Shown: piece after piece, positions 1-9,192 of the stretch | How positions within the stretch are numbered: position 1 is the first letter of the stretch | How the letters are laid out: each line of letters opens with the position of its first letter | NCBI GenBank assembly: GCA_013368375.1 | Contig: JAACJP010000036.1 | Span: forward strand, 62,001-126,000 | DNA from: Tricholomella constricta | Taxonomy: Eukaryota; Basidiomycota; Agaricomycetes; Agaricales; Lyophyllaceae | Direction: 5' to 3' | DNA: 64,000 bases | Position numbers and translations under genes: made by a program | Notes under the pieces: generated by a model | What the model was told of the DNA's origin: nothing | Seen by the model: the letters and a program-made list of their open reading frames with translations, nothing else | Databases searched by the model: none

Positions 1-1928
1 GTCTATATCATGAACATCACTCCCTCATCACGCCACCCTGGCACTACACCCTATGAGATCGCGACTGGCAACAAACCTGACGTGTCTTACCTGAGACCAT
101 TTGGATGCACGGCGTATGCGCATGTCCCGAAGGAACACGGTGGAAGCAAACTCGAGCCGAGGTCGATCAAGTGCGTTCTGATCGGATATTTCGGCCCAGG
201 GGACTATAAGCTTCTCGACCGATCAAACGGAAGCATAATCAGGTCCAGGGACGTCATATTTGAAGAAGGCCGGGCTAACCGGACACTCGAACCGCTCCAG
301 ACCCCCGATGACGACCCACTCGAACTCCTACCAGCACACCCGGCCGAAGCAGATGACACAGATGCCCCCACAGCTGAAACCCCCCCATCGACTGACAGCA
401 AGTCAACTGACGGTGATGGTGACGGTCCCGAAGACGGAGGCGCAATAGCGCCACCCGCCCAGCCAGCACCACTACGCCGCTCAACAAGAGTAGTTGTCCC
501 ATCCGCTGGTGCCGTAGCTAACACCGAGTCCAAAGCAGTGGAACGGGATGCAATTGCACGCAAGCTCGACTGGGCACGCGAGAACCTACGCTCGACGAAC
601 ACCGCCCTCTCGGCTCTGACAGCCAACACCGAGCCGACGTGGGTTCCCCGCTCGTACTCAGAGGCCATGACACACCCAGACCTGTGGAAAGGACCCATGG
701 ACGAGGAGATGGCAAGGATGGCGGAGAGAAAAGTGTGGACTCTGGTCGAGAGGCAAGAGGGAGCGAGAACTATGAAAAACCGCTGGACATTCGCGGTCAA
801 GTACAACACCGAAGGCCAACCAATCAAACGCAAGGCCCGCCTAGTTGCTAAAGGATTCACCCAAATCCCCGGCGTCGACTTCTTTGAATCATATGCCTCC
901 GTTGTGCGGTACGAATCGCTCCGAATCAACTTAGCCGTCGGCACCACGCTAGACATGGAAATCTGGCAGGTAGACTACACAAGTGCCTACCTCAACTCGC
1001 CAAATCAAGTCCCAGTACTGATGGAACAACCGGAGGGATACGAGAAGAGTGTACGCGAGGTATACGAGATGCGGGCTGCTGAGGGAGTGAAGGTGGACAG
1101 CGGACATGAGGAGGAGGACATGGAGGACACTAAGGGAATTGTCGCGTTGGTGGACAAGGCGATCTATGGGACCATGGACGGCGCCCACAACTGGTGGAAG
1201 ACTCTGGACGCAGAAATGACGCAACTAGGATATGTTAAGTCGAGGGCAGACCAATCCGTCCGTTGGAGGAAACAGGAGGAGGAGATCACCGTCACCTGCA
1301 CTTACACTGACGATGTCATTGGTATTTCCTCCACCGCGGATGGAGCGGCGACCGCCAGAAAGGAATTTGGGGAGAAATACGAGGTGAAGGACCTCGGAGA
1401 CATCGAGATGGTACTAGGTATCCGTGTCAAGCGCGACCGCACCAAACGCGAACTCACCCTCGATCAGGAGGAGTACCTCAAACGGGTACTCGAGCGCCAC
1501 AACATGAGTGACTGTATGCCGAAATACACCCCACTCCCACCGGGCACACTCCTGACGCGCGCACAAGCCCCCGAGTCCGACGACGACAGACACTTCATGC
1601 GTGACAAGCCGTACCGCGAGGTTCTGGGTGCCATTATGTACGCCCAGATAGCCACGCGCCCCGATCTCTCCTTCTCGGTCGCCTCACTCAGCCGGTACAG
1701 CGCCAACCCCGGGCGCGCACACTGGGAAGCCCTGATGCACGTACTCAGGTACATCAAGGCCACCCTGCACTACAAGATCACATACAGAGGAGACGACGCC
1801 ACCATCGTACCTCATGGCTACGTCGACTCCGACTATGCCGGGGACCCAGACAGCAGGAAGTCCGTGACTGGAATGGTCTTCCTCCAAGCCGGCGGGCCGA
1901 CGTCCTGGAGCTCGAGGTTCCAGGAGAC
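1..1928 (+). pseudogene. copia-1 polyprotein, C-terminal part, interrupted by gypsy-1
   Basis: The open frame is already running at base 1. Domains seen in order are the C-terminal edge of the integrase (motif PYEIATGNKPDVSYLRPFG near the start), a low-complexity Pro/Thr/Asp linker, then the copia reverse transcriptase (KARLVAKGFTQIPGVDFFESY; catalytic YTDD near base 1300) and the first half of RNase H (VDSDYAGDPDSRKSVTG near base 1825). Coding is cut at the GAGAC target site. Beyond it the frame runs into gypsy-1 LTR sequence and stops at 2070, so the last 47 codons of that frame are not native. The catalytic residues in view are present. The break is the nested insertion, not decay. Confidence 0.9.
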
Positions 1929-2274
1929 TGTTAGGACCTGTGTAGCACGCCGGTTACAGAGTTATTCTGGAACCACCGAAGCGGACAGGCCTGACGTCCG
2001 TCAAGGAAGACGGCCTACGAAGGAGTATTCGGAGGTCGTGAGCGTCGACGGAGGTGTTCACCGGGGCTGATTCGAACGAACGAGCTCAAGTGATACGGGT
2101 GTGAAGCCAAATAGATTGAGAGAGAGAGAGAGAAACGAGAACGAGAATCGAGAACTAGTCTTAACAATAGGTAATATCGAGGTAAGGAGTCTGAAAAGAA
2201 GTGGTGCCATCATATATACGGTGGGCGTGCGTGGGAAAGCGTAAGTGATTGCGAGTTTAGGGGCGGTCGTGACA
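1929..2274 (-). repeat. gypsy-1 3' LTR
   Basis: 346 bp, starts TG and ends CA on the plus strand, and reads as identical to the copy at 12053-12398. It is 3' in the sense of the element because gag-pol run on the minus strand. It holds a GA repeat and a TATA-like TATATA (2213-2218). Confidence 0.96.
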
Positions 2275-2276
2275 TT

Positions 2277-2287
2277 ACCCCCTTCTC
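2277..2287 (-). other. gypsy-1 polypurine tract
   Basis: On the sense (minus) strand this reads GAGAAGGGGGT, two bases from the 3' LTR. This is the expected place for the plus-strand primer of an LTR retrotransposon. Confidence 0.75.
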
Positions 2288-2496
2288 AAGCGTCGAGCCA
2301 CTGAGACGCAGAAAAAGAAATGTTCGAATACGGGGAGTGTGGCGGTTATTCTCCTTTCTGGGTCGCGCGCGGTCACGTGAGGGGCACGTGTCGGTCTCGG
2401 TTGTAGGTCCTTGTGGGTGTTTTTGAGGATCTCGGAGATCGAAAGAGAAAAAACTTAGGTTGTTTGTTCCTCCTCCATCTTCTCTTCGTCCTGCTC

Positions 2497-4476
2497 ATGT
2501 CGTCCTTCAATCTCGATATCGCGGCCCCCGCCTCCGTTGACCCTAGCACGATTTTGCGCGATTCCGAGTTGGCGCAGCTGTCCGTCGAAGATCGGGCGCG
2601 TGTGGCGTTCCTTGGCGTACCCCGACCCGTTTCCCCGACGTCCTCTCTTCCTGGGATCGTCACACTTGTCGATGGGAGTGTCGGGGCGGTCCCCGAATCT
2701 TCTCCCGCACCTCCCTCAATTCCCGATCATCGGCTGGTCATCCGTCTGCCGGTTCGATCTCGACAGATCCGGCGTCCTCGTTCCTCCACTCCAGAGGTTG
2801 AGTTCGAACCGGCCAGCGATCCTGTGTCACGTCCGGCGGCGACTTCGTTGTCCTGGGGGTCCCTTTTGACGGATGAGCTGTTGGCGGAGATCCTGCGTAC
2901 CGCTGTGCGGGTTCCCCCTTCCTTGGCGTGGTGTGAGACGCATGCACCGGTAAGTGTTGCCCTTTTTCTGCGATCGATTGTTGATTCCATTTTGGGGTCT
3001 TCGTTAGTGTGATCGTTGTCGGGAGCGTCGGCTGTCCTGTCGATTTCAGGAGGTCCGTCTTCGCGGGACCCTGCCCTGTGTCGACTGCCGTGCGGCGCAC
3101 TCCCTGTGTTCGCTTTCGTTGGAGCATGGCCTAGAAGTGGCCGCTAGGCAGTTGGGGATTCCCTTGGCGTGGTTGCGCTCTCGTGCGGAAGGCTTTGCTT
3201 TCTCTCGCACTGGCGTTGCGATGTCCTTTACCAGTATCCGTCGCGCCTTGCGTTTACCGCTCCCCCCTCCTCTTCCTGTTGTTTCCACATCCCCTGAAGG
3301 GTCCGGTGTTGTTCCTCCTCCTCGTGCTCCCCCGCCTCGCGCCTTTTTTCGCGGTACGCGAGGCCAGGGTCGAAAGTCTGTGCCTGTTGGCCGTAGGGGT
3401 GCGCGCTTGTCCGTTCAGGAGGTGCGCTCTTCGCCTATCCCTGGCCCTTCTCCCTCCTCCTCCCGCAATAGTTCGGTTTCGCTTGTCCCCGTTCGTCGTT
3501 CTGGGCCCATTGTGCGCACCGAGTCTCCGGATTCCCCCATCGCCGGCCCTTCGGAGCCTCTCTTTTTAAAAGGGTCATCCTCCTCAGGCTCTTCTTCACC
3601 GGTTTTGCCCTCTTCCCCCCCCGCCATGTTGATTTCGACCCCCCCTGCTGCTCCGGTTCCCTCCCCTCCCTCGTCTGAGGAGTACCTCCGTCTTCAACGT
3701 CTCTATGACCAGGAGGTCGCGCGCGCGCAGGCCCTCTCTGTTCAAGTCGAGCTTCTCCGGGTCGAGGGTCAACGTGCCAAGTCCCATCTTCGTGGCGTAT
3801 TGGCCGACTTCACCGATGAACGTGAGCGTTTCCTTCATCTGCAGGCGCAGACTTCGGAGGTCGTAGACGTCGATCGTGACGCGGAGGTTGAGGATCTTCG
3901 GATGGAGGTGTCGGTTCTTCAGGATGAGGTTGCTGGTTTGCAGGGGCACGTTGTCCACCTTCAGGAGGTTAGGGATCATTGGCGTGGTCACGCCTTGGAC
4001 CTCCGTACTCGCGTTGACGGTGAGTTTCGATTCCCTTCATTTTCTCCTTCTTGTTTCTAAGACTTTTTCGTAGCCCTCGACCTTGCGCGTACCGCCTTCG
4101 CGTCCGATATGTATATCGCGGATGGTGCTTTGCGTCGCGCCCTCGTCGAGTTGGAGGCGTCGCCAGTCCGAAGTATCATCGATGGCGCCCACAAGATTCT
4201 TGAGCGGCACTCGCTCTTGGAGCTGTTCCGCCCCCCGTCGATCCCGAGTCGCCGTTCCCCGCGTTCGAGCATTTCCTTGCTCTTCATCGCCCTTCTCTTA
4301 CTCGCGAAGGTGCCTTGGCGGAGTTCGTATCTCAGTCTCAGTTGATCGCCGACGACGAGCAGGACATTGCGTCGATGCGTCCCCTGGAGATAGGGTTGGT
4401 TGGGGAGGTGGGGGGTGATCGTGAGGGCGGTTCTTCTTCCAGTGCGGGTCCCTCTAAGCGTCATCGCATCGAGTAG
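2497..4476 (+). CDS. Antisense Zn2Cys6 zinc-cluster and coiled-coil protein inside gypsy-1
   Basis: This gene runs opposite to gag-pol in the 2.4 kb between pol and the 3' LTR. ATG is at 2497. Exon 1 is 2497-2949; a 58-nt intron 2950-3007 (GTAAGT...TTAG) joins in phase 0 to exon 2, 3008-4019. A second intron starts at 4020 (GTGAGT), with acceptors at 4061 or 4073 that keep the same frame. Right after the first junction comes CDRCRERRLSC, then 12 residues and CVDCRAAHSLC: spacing CX2CX6CX12CX2CX6C, the fungal binuclear zinc-cluster pattern. A Pro/Ser-rich stretch and a long heptad-like coiled coil (bases 3680-4010) follow. Zinc-cluster domains usually bind DNA in fungal regulators; that role here is inference. 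In exon 3 a run of six C (4231-4236) appears one base short: the native frame stops at 4345, while the next frame stays open to 4476 with acidic, protein-like sequence ending KRHRIE. This copy may be frameshifted, or the region may be spliced another way. Confidence 0.72.
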
Positions 4477-4692
4477 TCGGTCCCTTCTGCAGCGTCTTGG
4501 CCTGCGTTTATTTTTTGCTGAATATTTACAGTCCGGAGTTCGTTCGTTTGTTTTTCTTTTTTTCTTGATATTTTTTCTTTGTGTGATATTGTTGCGCTGG
4601 TGGTTGAATACGTATAGTAGAGTTTAGTCTTGGGAAAATTTGCATAATTTTCGTGATGTGTTGGTGTGCGTGAGTGTTCGTCGAGTGTCTTT

Positions 4693-7600
4693 TTAAATTG
4701 TGGGGTCCCGTGGTTTTCTTGGGAATAGTCGGTGGAATTTAAGGGCCATGTCCTTTGCTCCTTCTATATTTTCCGCTGGTTCCCAGGTATCGTCTTCGGG
4801 GCCGTACCCTTCCCATCGTACCAAGTAGAGCACGTGTTTCCCTCGTGTTCGGGAATCCAGGATCTGTCCCACTTCGTAGTGTTCTTCGCCCTCGACTTCG
4901 ATCGTCTGCGGAGGTGGTTTTGATCGTCCGGGGAAATTCTCGTGCTCGTGCTTCTCGAGCAACTTGACGTGGAAGACATTGTGAATCCCTTTCAGTGTCG
5001 GAGGTAGTTCCAGTCGATACGCGTGGCTGGAGATCTTCTGCAGGATTTTGAAGGGGCCCAGTCTCCGGTGGTCCAGCTTTTTGGAGGGGCGTTTCGTTTT
5101 GATGTTCCGGCAGTCGAGCCATACTTCCGTTCCTACGGCCCAGTCTGGTGTAGGGTCCCGTTTCTTATCTGCAAATCGTTTGTAAGCTTCATTTGCGATC
5201 TCTATTTCTTTGCGGAGGTAGTCCTGGAGGGTCCGGAGGTCTACGGCTACCTCCTGGGCTTCTTTCGCCGGTATATCTTTTATAGAGATTGTCAAGCGGG
5301 GGTGATAACCCTTGTTCGCAAAGAAAGGGGAAACTCCCGTGGTCGAATGGGTCGTATTGTTATACGTGAATTCCGCCAGAGGGAGCTGTGTTCGCCAGTT
5401 GGTCTGGAGATAGTTCACGTACATCCGGAGGTATTGTTCCAGTGTCTGATTTACTCGTTCCGTCTGGCCGTCGGTCTCCGGGTGATACGCGGTCGAAAGG
5501 TTCGATTTGATGTCCAGGGCTTTACATAGCGAGCTCCAGAAACGGGAGACGAAGAGGGTGCCTCTGTCGGAGATGATGTCATCGGGCAGTCCGTGCTTGG
5601 AGAAGACATGTTCCAAGAATAGCTGAGCAAGTTCCTTTGCTGTGTCCGTTGTGTGACAGGGTATGAAGATGCCTTGCTTGGTGAGGCGGCATACTACGAC
5701 CAGTATGGCGTCGTACCCATCCGATTCCGGTAATTCTACGATGTGGTCCATGGATATGGAGGCCCACGCCCTTCGCCCAATCTGGAGTGGTTTCAATAAT
5801 CCGTATGGGCTATGGCGTGGGACCTTCGCTCTTTTACAGGTATGACAGCTTCGGACGTATCGAGTGACCTCCTTCCGTAATCCGGGCCAGAAATAAGTCC
5901 TCATGATGAGTTGTGTGGTCTTTCTGATCCCTGGATGTCCGCGCAGTTTGTGATCGTGGTGTTGCTGTAGGATGTCGAGTCGTAATCTGGAATGGTCTGG
6001 TACATAGATTCTTCCGTCGCGAAGGAGTAGTTTGTGATCATCGGATAGGGAGAATGCGGAGGTCTCTTCTCCGGGTTTGGGTGCATGCCTTTCGAAGAAA
6101 TCGTCTCGGGGTGCGTTCCGGACATTGTTTAGTAGGAGCTCCTCGTTCAGTATTAGGGCCGCGTTCAATCGTTCGGGGGGTATGATGATGCGGTTGTTGA
6201 AGGAGTTGTGATCCTGCTCGAAACCCTTCTTTGGATACACGTCCGCTCTTCGCGTAAGGGCATCTGGCTTCGCTCCCAGTCTTCCGGGTCGATAGTTTAT
6301 CTGGAAGTCGAAGTTCGCCAGGCATTCCGACCATCGTGCTTGTCTGCGACTGAGTTGTTTGGTCGTGGAGAAGTACTGTAGGTTGTTGTGGTCGGAGTAC
6401 ACTTGAATGCGGTGGGGAGATCCCTCTAGGTAGGCCCTCCATTGTTTAAACGCTTCCACGATTGCTAGGAGCTCCTTGTCATAGATGTCGTAGTTGAGCT
6501 CCGCGTCTATCATAGTTCTCGCGTAGAAGGCGACCGGACGTAAGTCTTGTGATGTCTCGTCAAATTGGGAGATGATCCCCGCTATGGCGAAGTCGGAGGC
6601 ATCGCACTCTAGTATCACCGGTAGTTGAGGATCGAAGTGTCGTAGAATGGGTGCGGAGGAGAATGCTTTCTTCAATAGCTCGAAGACTCCTTCGCATTCG
6701 GAATCCCATTTCCAGATTGTGTCCTTTTGCGTGAGTTTATTTAACCTCTTCGTTATGCCCGAGTAATTGTCGATAAACCGCCGATAGAAGTTTGCAAAGC
6801 CTAGGAAAGATTGGAGTTCCTTGACCTTCGTCGGTCTAGGCCACTTCCGGATCGCGTCGACTTTTCCTGGATCCATCTTTACTCCGCCGGGGGATACGAT
6901 GACGCCTAGGTATTCGATCTCCGTAGTGTGAAACGTGCATTTCTCCGGTTTCGCATGAAGGTTGTGTTTCCGGAGCCTCTCGAGGACCTTCCGAACGTGT
7001 CCGTGATGTTCCTCTAAGGTCTCCGAGAAAACCAGAATGTCGTCGAGGTAGATCACTACGAACACGTCGTTCATGTCGTGGAAGATGTCGTTCATGAAGT
7101 GTTGGAATGTCGCGGGTGAGTTTGTCATGCCGAAAGGCATTACCAGGTATTCGAAAAGTCCATAACGAGTGCGGAAGGCTGTCTTCCATTCGTGTCCCGG
7201 AGCTATGCGGACGTTGTTGTAGCCCACTCGGAGGTCGATCTTCGAGTATACTTTCGCTTTTTGAAGTCGGTCTATGAGGTCTCCGATCAGAGGTAGAGGG
7301 TAACGGTTCTTCTTGGTGATCCGATTTAATCCTCTATAGTCCACGCATAGCCGGAGTGATCCGTCCTTCTTCTTTGCGAACAGTACCGGAGCTCCCGCTG
7401 ACGAACTCGAAGGTCGGATGAACCCTTTTCCGAGCATCTCGTCGATGTAATCCTTCAATGCTTTCAACTCCAGTTCGGACATGTTGTATATCTTTCCGAA
7501 GGGAGGGGTAGTGTTTTCGTCGAGTTCCACTGTGTGATCGTAGGGTCGGTGTGGGGGGATGGTTTTCGCTTCGCCCGCTGAGAATACGTCTTCGAATTCC

Positions 7601-9192
7601 CTGTACTCCGGAGGTACGACTTCCTCGAAGATTTCCCTTTCTGTCTTTGGTTGCTTGGGTTCATCGTCGGAGGTGTTATTGGCATGGAGGTGTTCTTCCT
7701 TTTCGGTGGGGGAGATGTGTAGTTGGAACGCTGTGGCTCCGTCCCTGATGAGGTTCGCGAATGGCGCCGCTCCGATCAGGCGGATGTTTTGTGTTTCGAC
7801 ATCCTCTTCTCCCTCTCCCGTTTCGTCTTCGGCCTCCGTTTCCGGGTTGGTTTCCTCTTCTTCCTGTGTTTCTGTCGTTGGGGACGTTGCGGATTTCCGT
7901 TTGGGGTGGGGTTTGAATTTGGACCTCGGAACGTTTGGAGGGAAGTAGTTCGGTGGGGGTGGTTTTCGGGTGCGTTTCCGTCCCGTTATCTCCTCTGGTG
8001 ACTCGGTTGTCGGTGTTGGTACTTCCTCTTGGGGTTCGTTGGTGTTTGGGCGAGTGTCTTCCTCCTTCATGTTATCGCTGGAGGTGTCGTTCTGATCGTT
8101 GTCGTCGTCCAGGAGGTCCCTGAGGAGGGGTTGTTTTTCCGAAAGGGGGTTGGCTGGTTTCGGAGCTTCGACGTCTTCCTCCTCCTCAAGGGTCACGGTT
8201 CTCCATTGCGTCTTCTGGGAAAGCGATATCGCGGCTAGTCCTGCCCCTTGTTCCATGGTCATGGACATTTCCCGCCAGTCGATGTCCGGATTTGCTTCCC
8301 GTAACCAAGGTAATCCGAGCACTAGTGGCGTGGCCGGGTGTAACTGTGTTATGAGGAGGTCGACCTTATACTCTAGTCCGTTCTCAAGTTTGATTGTTTC
8401 GGGACTATGGTGTGAAATGGCTCCACCTCCGCTGGGGTTTCCGTCGAACAGTTGTAGGGTCATGGGGCTGGCGAGAGGTTCCGGTTTCGTACACGAGGAT
8501 TGTGCTATGAAATTTCCCGCCGCTCCACTATCGATAAGTGCCCGTAGTCGCGTTGAGGATCCTTCTAACTGTACTTCGATCGTGAAGGAGCGAGCTGACC
8601 GCGAGGGTAAGCGTTGATCTCCTGTGCCTGTTGTCGTTGGGACGACTTCCTTTTTCCTTCGGAGGTCCGGTAGTGATCCTTCAATTTTGCCGTTTGACCC
8701 CCTTCGTAGCGTGATGCAGAGGTCTTTCCAGTTTATTCGGGGGTTGACCTCCTTCAACCATGATAGTCCCAACACTATCGCAGCTGTCTCGTGGAGTTTC
8801 GTAAGGAGGAACCTTATCCTCTGTGTGGTGCCGTCACTGAATTTGACGTCGTTGGTGGTATAGTGTGTGATTTTGCCCGATGCGGAGAGTTCTCCATCAA
8901 ATAGGCAAAGGTTTATTGGGGGTTTGAGCTCCTCAAGGTGGAGCCCGCGTGATGTCGCCATGTCGGAGTCCATGAAGTTGTCGGTAGCTCCGCTGTCGAT
9001 AAGCGTATTTTCGGGTTTTTCTCCTCCTCCGTTTGGCGTGAGGTGTATTAAGAATGCCAGGGACGAGTGGGAGGAGAGTGTTACAGTGCGGGTGTCCGTT
9101 GTCGATAGTGCCGTTGCGCGTAGTTTAGTGTCAAGGCCCGGTTTCAGCTCTTCGCGATTCAGAGCCCGGGTAAGTCCTGAATCGCCCCCGCG
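4693..9192 (-). CDS. gypsy-1 Pol (two retropepsin-like domains, RT, RNase H, integrase, chromodomain)
   Basis: The frame is -1 relative to gag and is open from the gag overlap, so translation most likely enters by ribosomal frameshift at 9192-9198; counted from there it is 1499 codons. The first in-frame ATG (8971-8973) lies after the first protease motif, which argues against independent initiation. In order: retropepsin motif LIDSGATDNF (about 8980-9010), a second LIDSGAAGNFI (about 8515-8540), RT with VIYLDDILVFSE (about 7040), RNase H with ECDASDFAIAG (about 6590), integrase zinc-binding HHCC (HHDHKLRGH...CHTCKR, about 5940), DDE core (SMDHIVELP, SDRGTLF, GQTERVNQ) and a C-terminal chromodomain (YLVRWEGYGPEDDTWEP, about 4780-4830). 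No stop or missing catalytic residue was noticed. The chromodomain is expected to steer integration to marked chromatin (family knowledge). Confidence 0.95.
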   Translation of the reverse strand, partial: RGGDSGLTRALNREELKPGLDTKLRATALSTTDTRTVTLSSHSSLAFLIHLTPNGGGEKPENTLIDSGATDNFMDSDMATSRGLHLEELKPPINLCLFDGELSASGKITHYTTNDVKFSDGTTQRIRFLLTKLHETAAIVLGLSWLKEVNPRINWKDLCITLRRGSNGKIEGSLPDLRRKKEVVPTTTGTGDQRLPSRSARSFTIEVQLEGSSTRLRALIDSGAAGNFIAQSSCTKPEPLASPMTLQLFDGNPSGGGAISHHSPETIKLENGLEYKVDLLITQLHPATPLVLGLPWLREANPDIDWREMSMTMEQGAGLAAISLSQKTQWRTVTLEEEEDVEAPKPANPLSEKQPLLRDLLDDDNDQNDTSSDNMKEEDTRPNTNEPQEEVPTPTTESPEEITGRKRTRKPPPPNYFPPNVPRSKFKPHPKRKSATSPTTETQEEEETNPETEAEDETGEGEEDVETQNIRLIGAAPFANLIRDGATAFQLHISPTEKEEHLHANNTSDDEPKQPKTEREIFEEVVPPEYREFEDVFSAGEAKTIPPHRPYDHTVELDENTTPPFGKIYNMSELELKALKDYIDEMLGKGFIRPSSSSAGAPVLFAKKKDGSLRLCVDYRGLNRITKKNRYPLPLIGDLIDRLQKAKVYSKIDLRVGYNNVRIAPGHEWKTAFRTRYGLFEYLVMPFGMTNSPATFQHFMNDIFHDMNDVFVVIYLDDILVFSETLEEHHGHVRKVLERLRKHNLHAKPEKCTFHTTEIEYLGVIVSPGGVKMDPGKVDAIRKWPRPTKVKELQSFLGFANFYRRFIDNYSGITKRLNKLTQKDTIWKWDSECEGVFELLKKAFSSAPILRHFDPQLPVILECDASDFAIAGIISQFDETSQDLRPVAFYARTMIDAELNYDIYDKELLAIVEAFKQWRAYLEGSPHRIQVYSDHNNLQYFSTTKQLSRRQARWSECLANFDFQINYRPGRLGAKPDALTRRADVYPKKGFEQDHNSFNNRIIIPPERLNAALILNEELLLNNVRNAPRDDFFERHAPKPGEETSAFSLSDDHKLLLRDGRIYVPDHSRLRLDILQQHHDHKLRGHPGIRKTTQLIMRTYFWPGLRKEVTRYVRSCHTCKRAKVPRHSPYGLLKPLQIGRRAWASISMDHIVELPESDGYDAILVVVCRLTKQGIFIPCHTTDTAKELAQLFLEHVFSKHGLPDDIISDRGTLFVSRFWSSLCKALDIKSNLSTAYHPETDGQTERVNQTLEQYLRMYVNYLQTNWRTQLPLAEFTYNNTTHSTTGVSPFFANKGYHPRLTISIKDIPAKEAQEVAVDLRTLQDYLRKEIEIANEAYKRFADKKRDPTPDWAVGTEVWLDCRNIKTKRPSKKLDHRRLGPFKILQKISSHAYRLELPPTLKGIHNVFHVKLLEKHEHENFPGRSKPPPQTIEVEGEEHYEVGQILDSRTRGKHVLYLVRWEGYGPEDDTWEPAENIEGAKDMALKFHRLFPRKPRDPTI

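Noticed and set aside
204..956. 250-codon open frame on the minus strand
   Set aside because: It lies antisense to the copia-1 reverse transcriptase, is low-complexity Ser/Ala-rich and has no motif. It is a shadow of the real frame.
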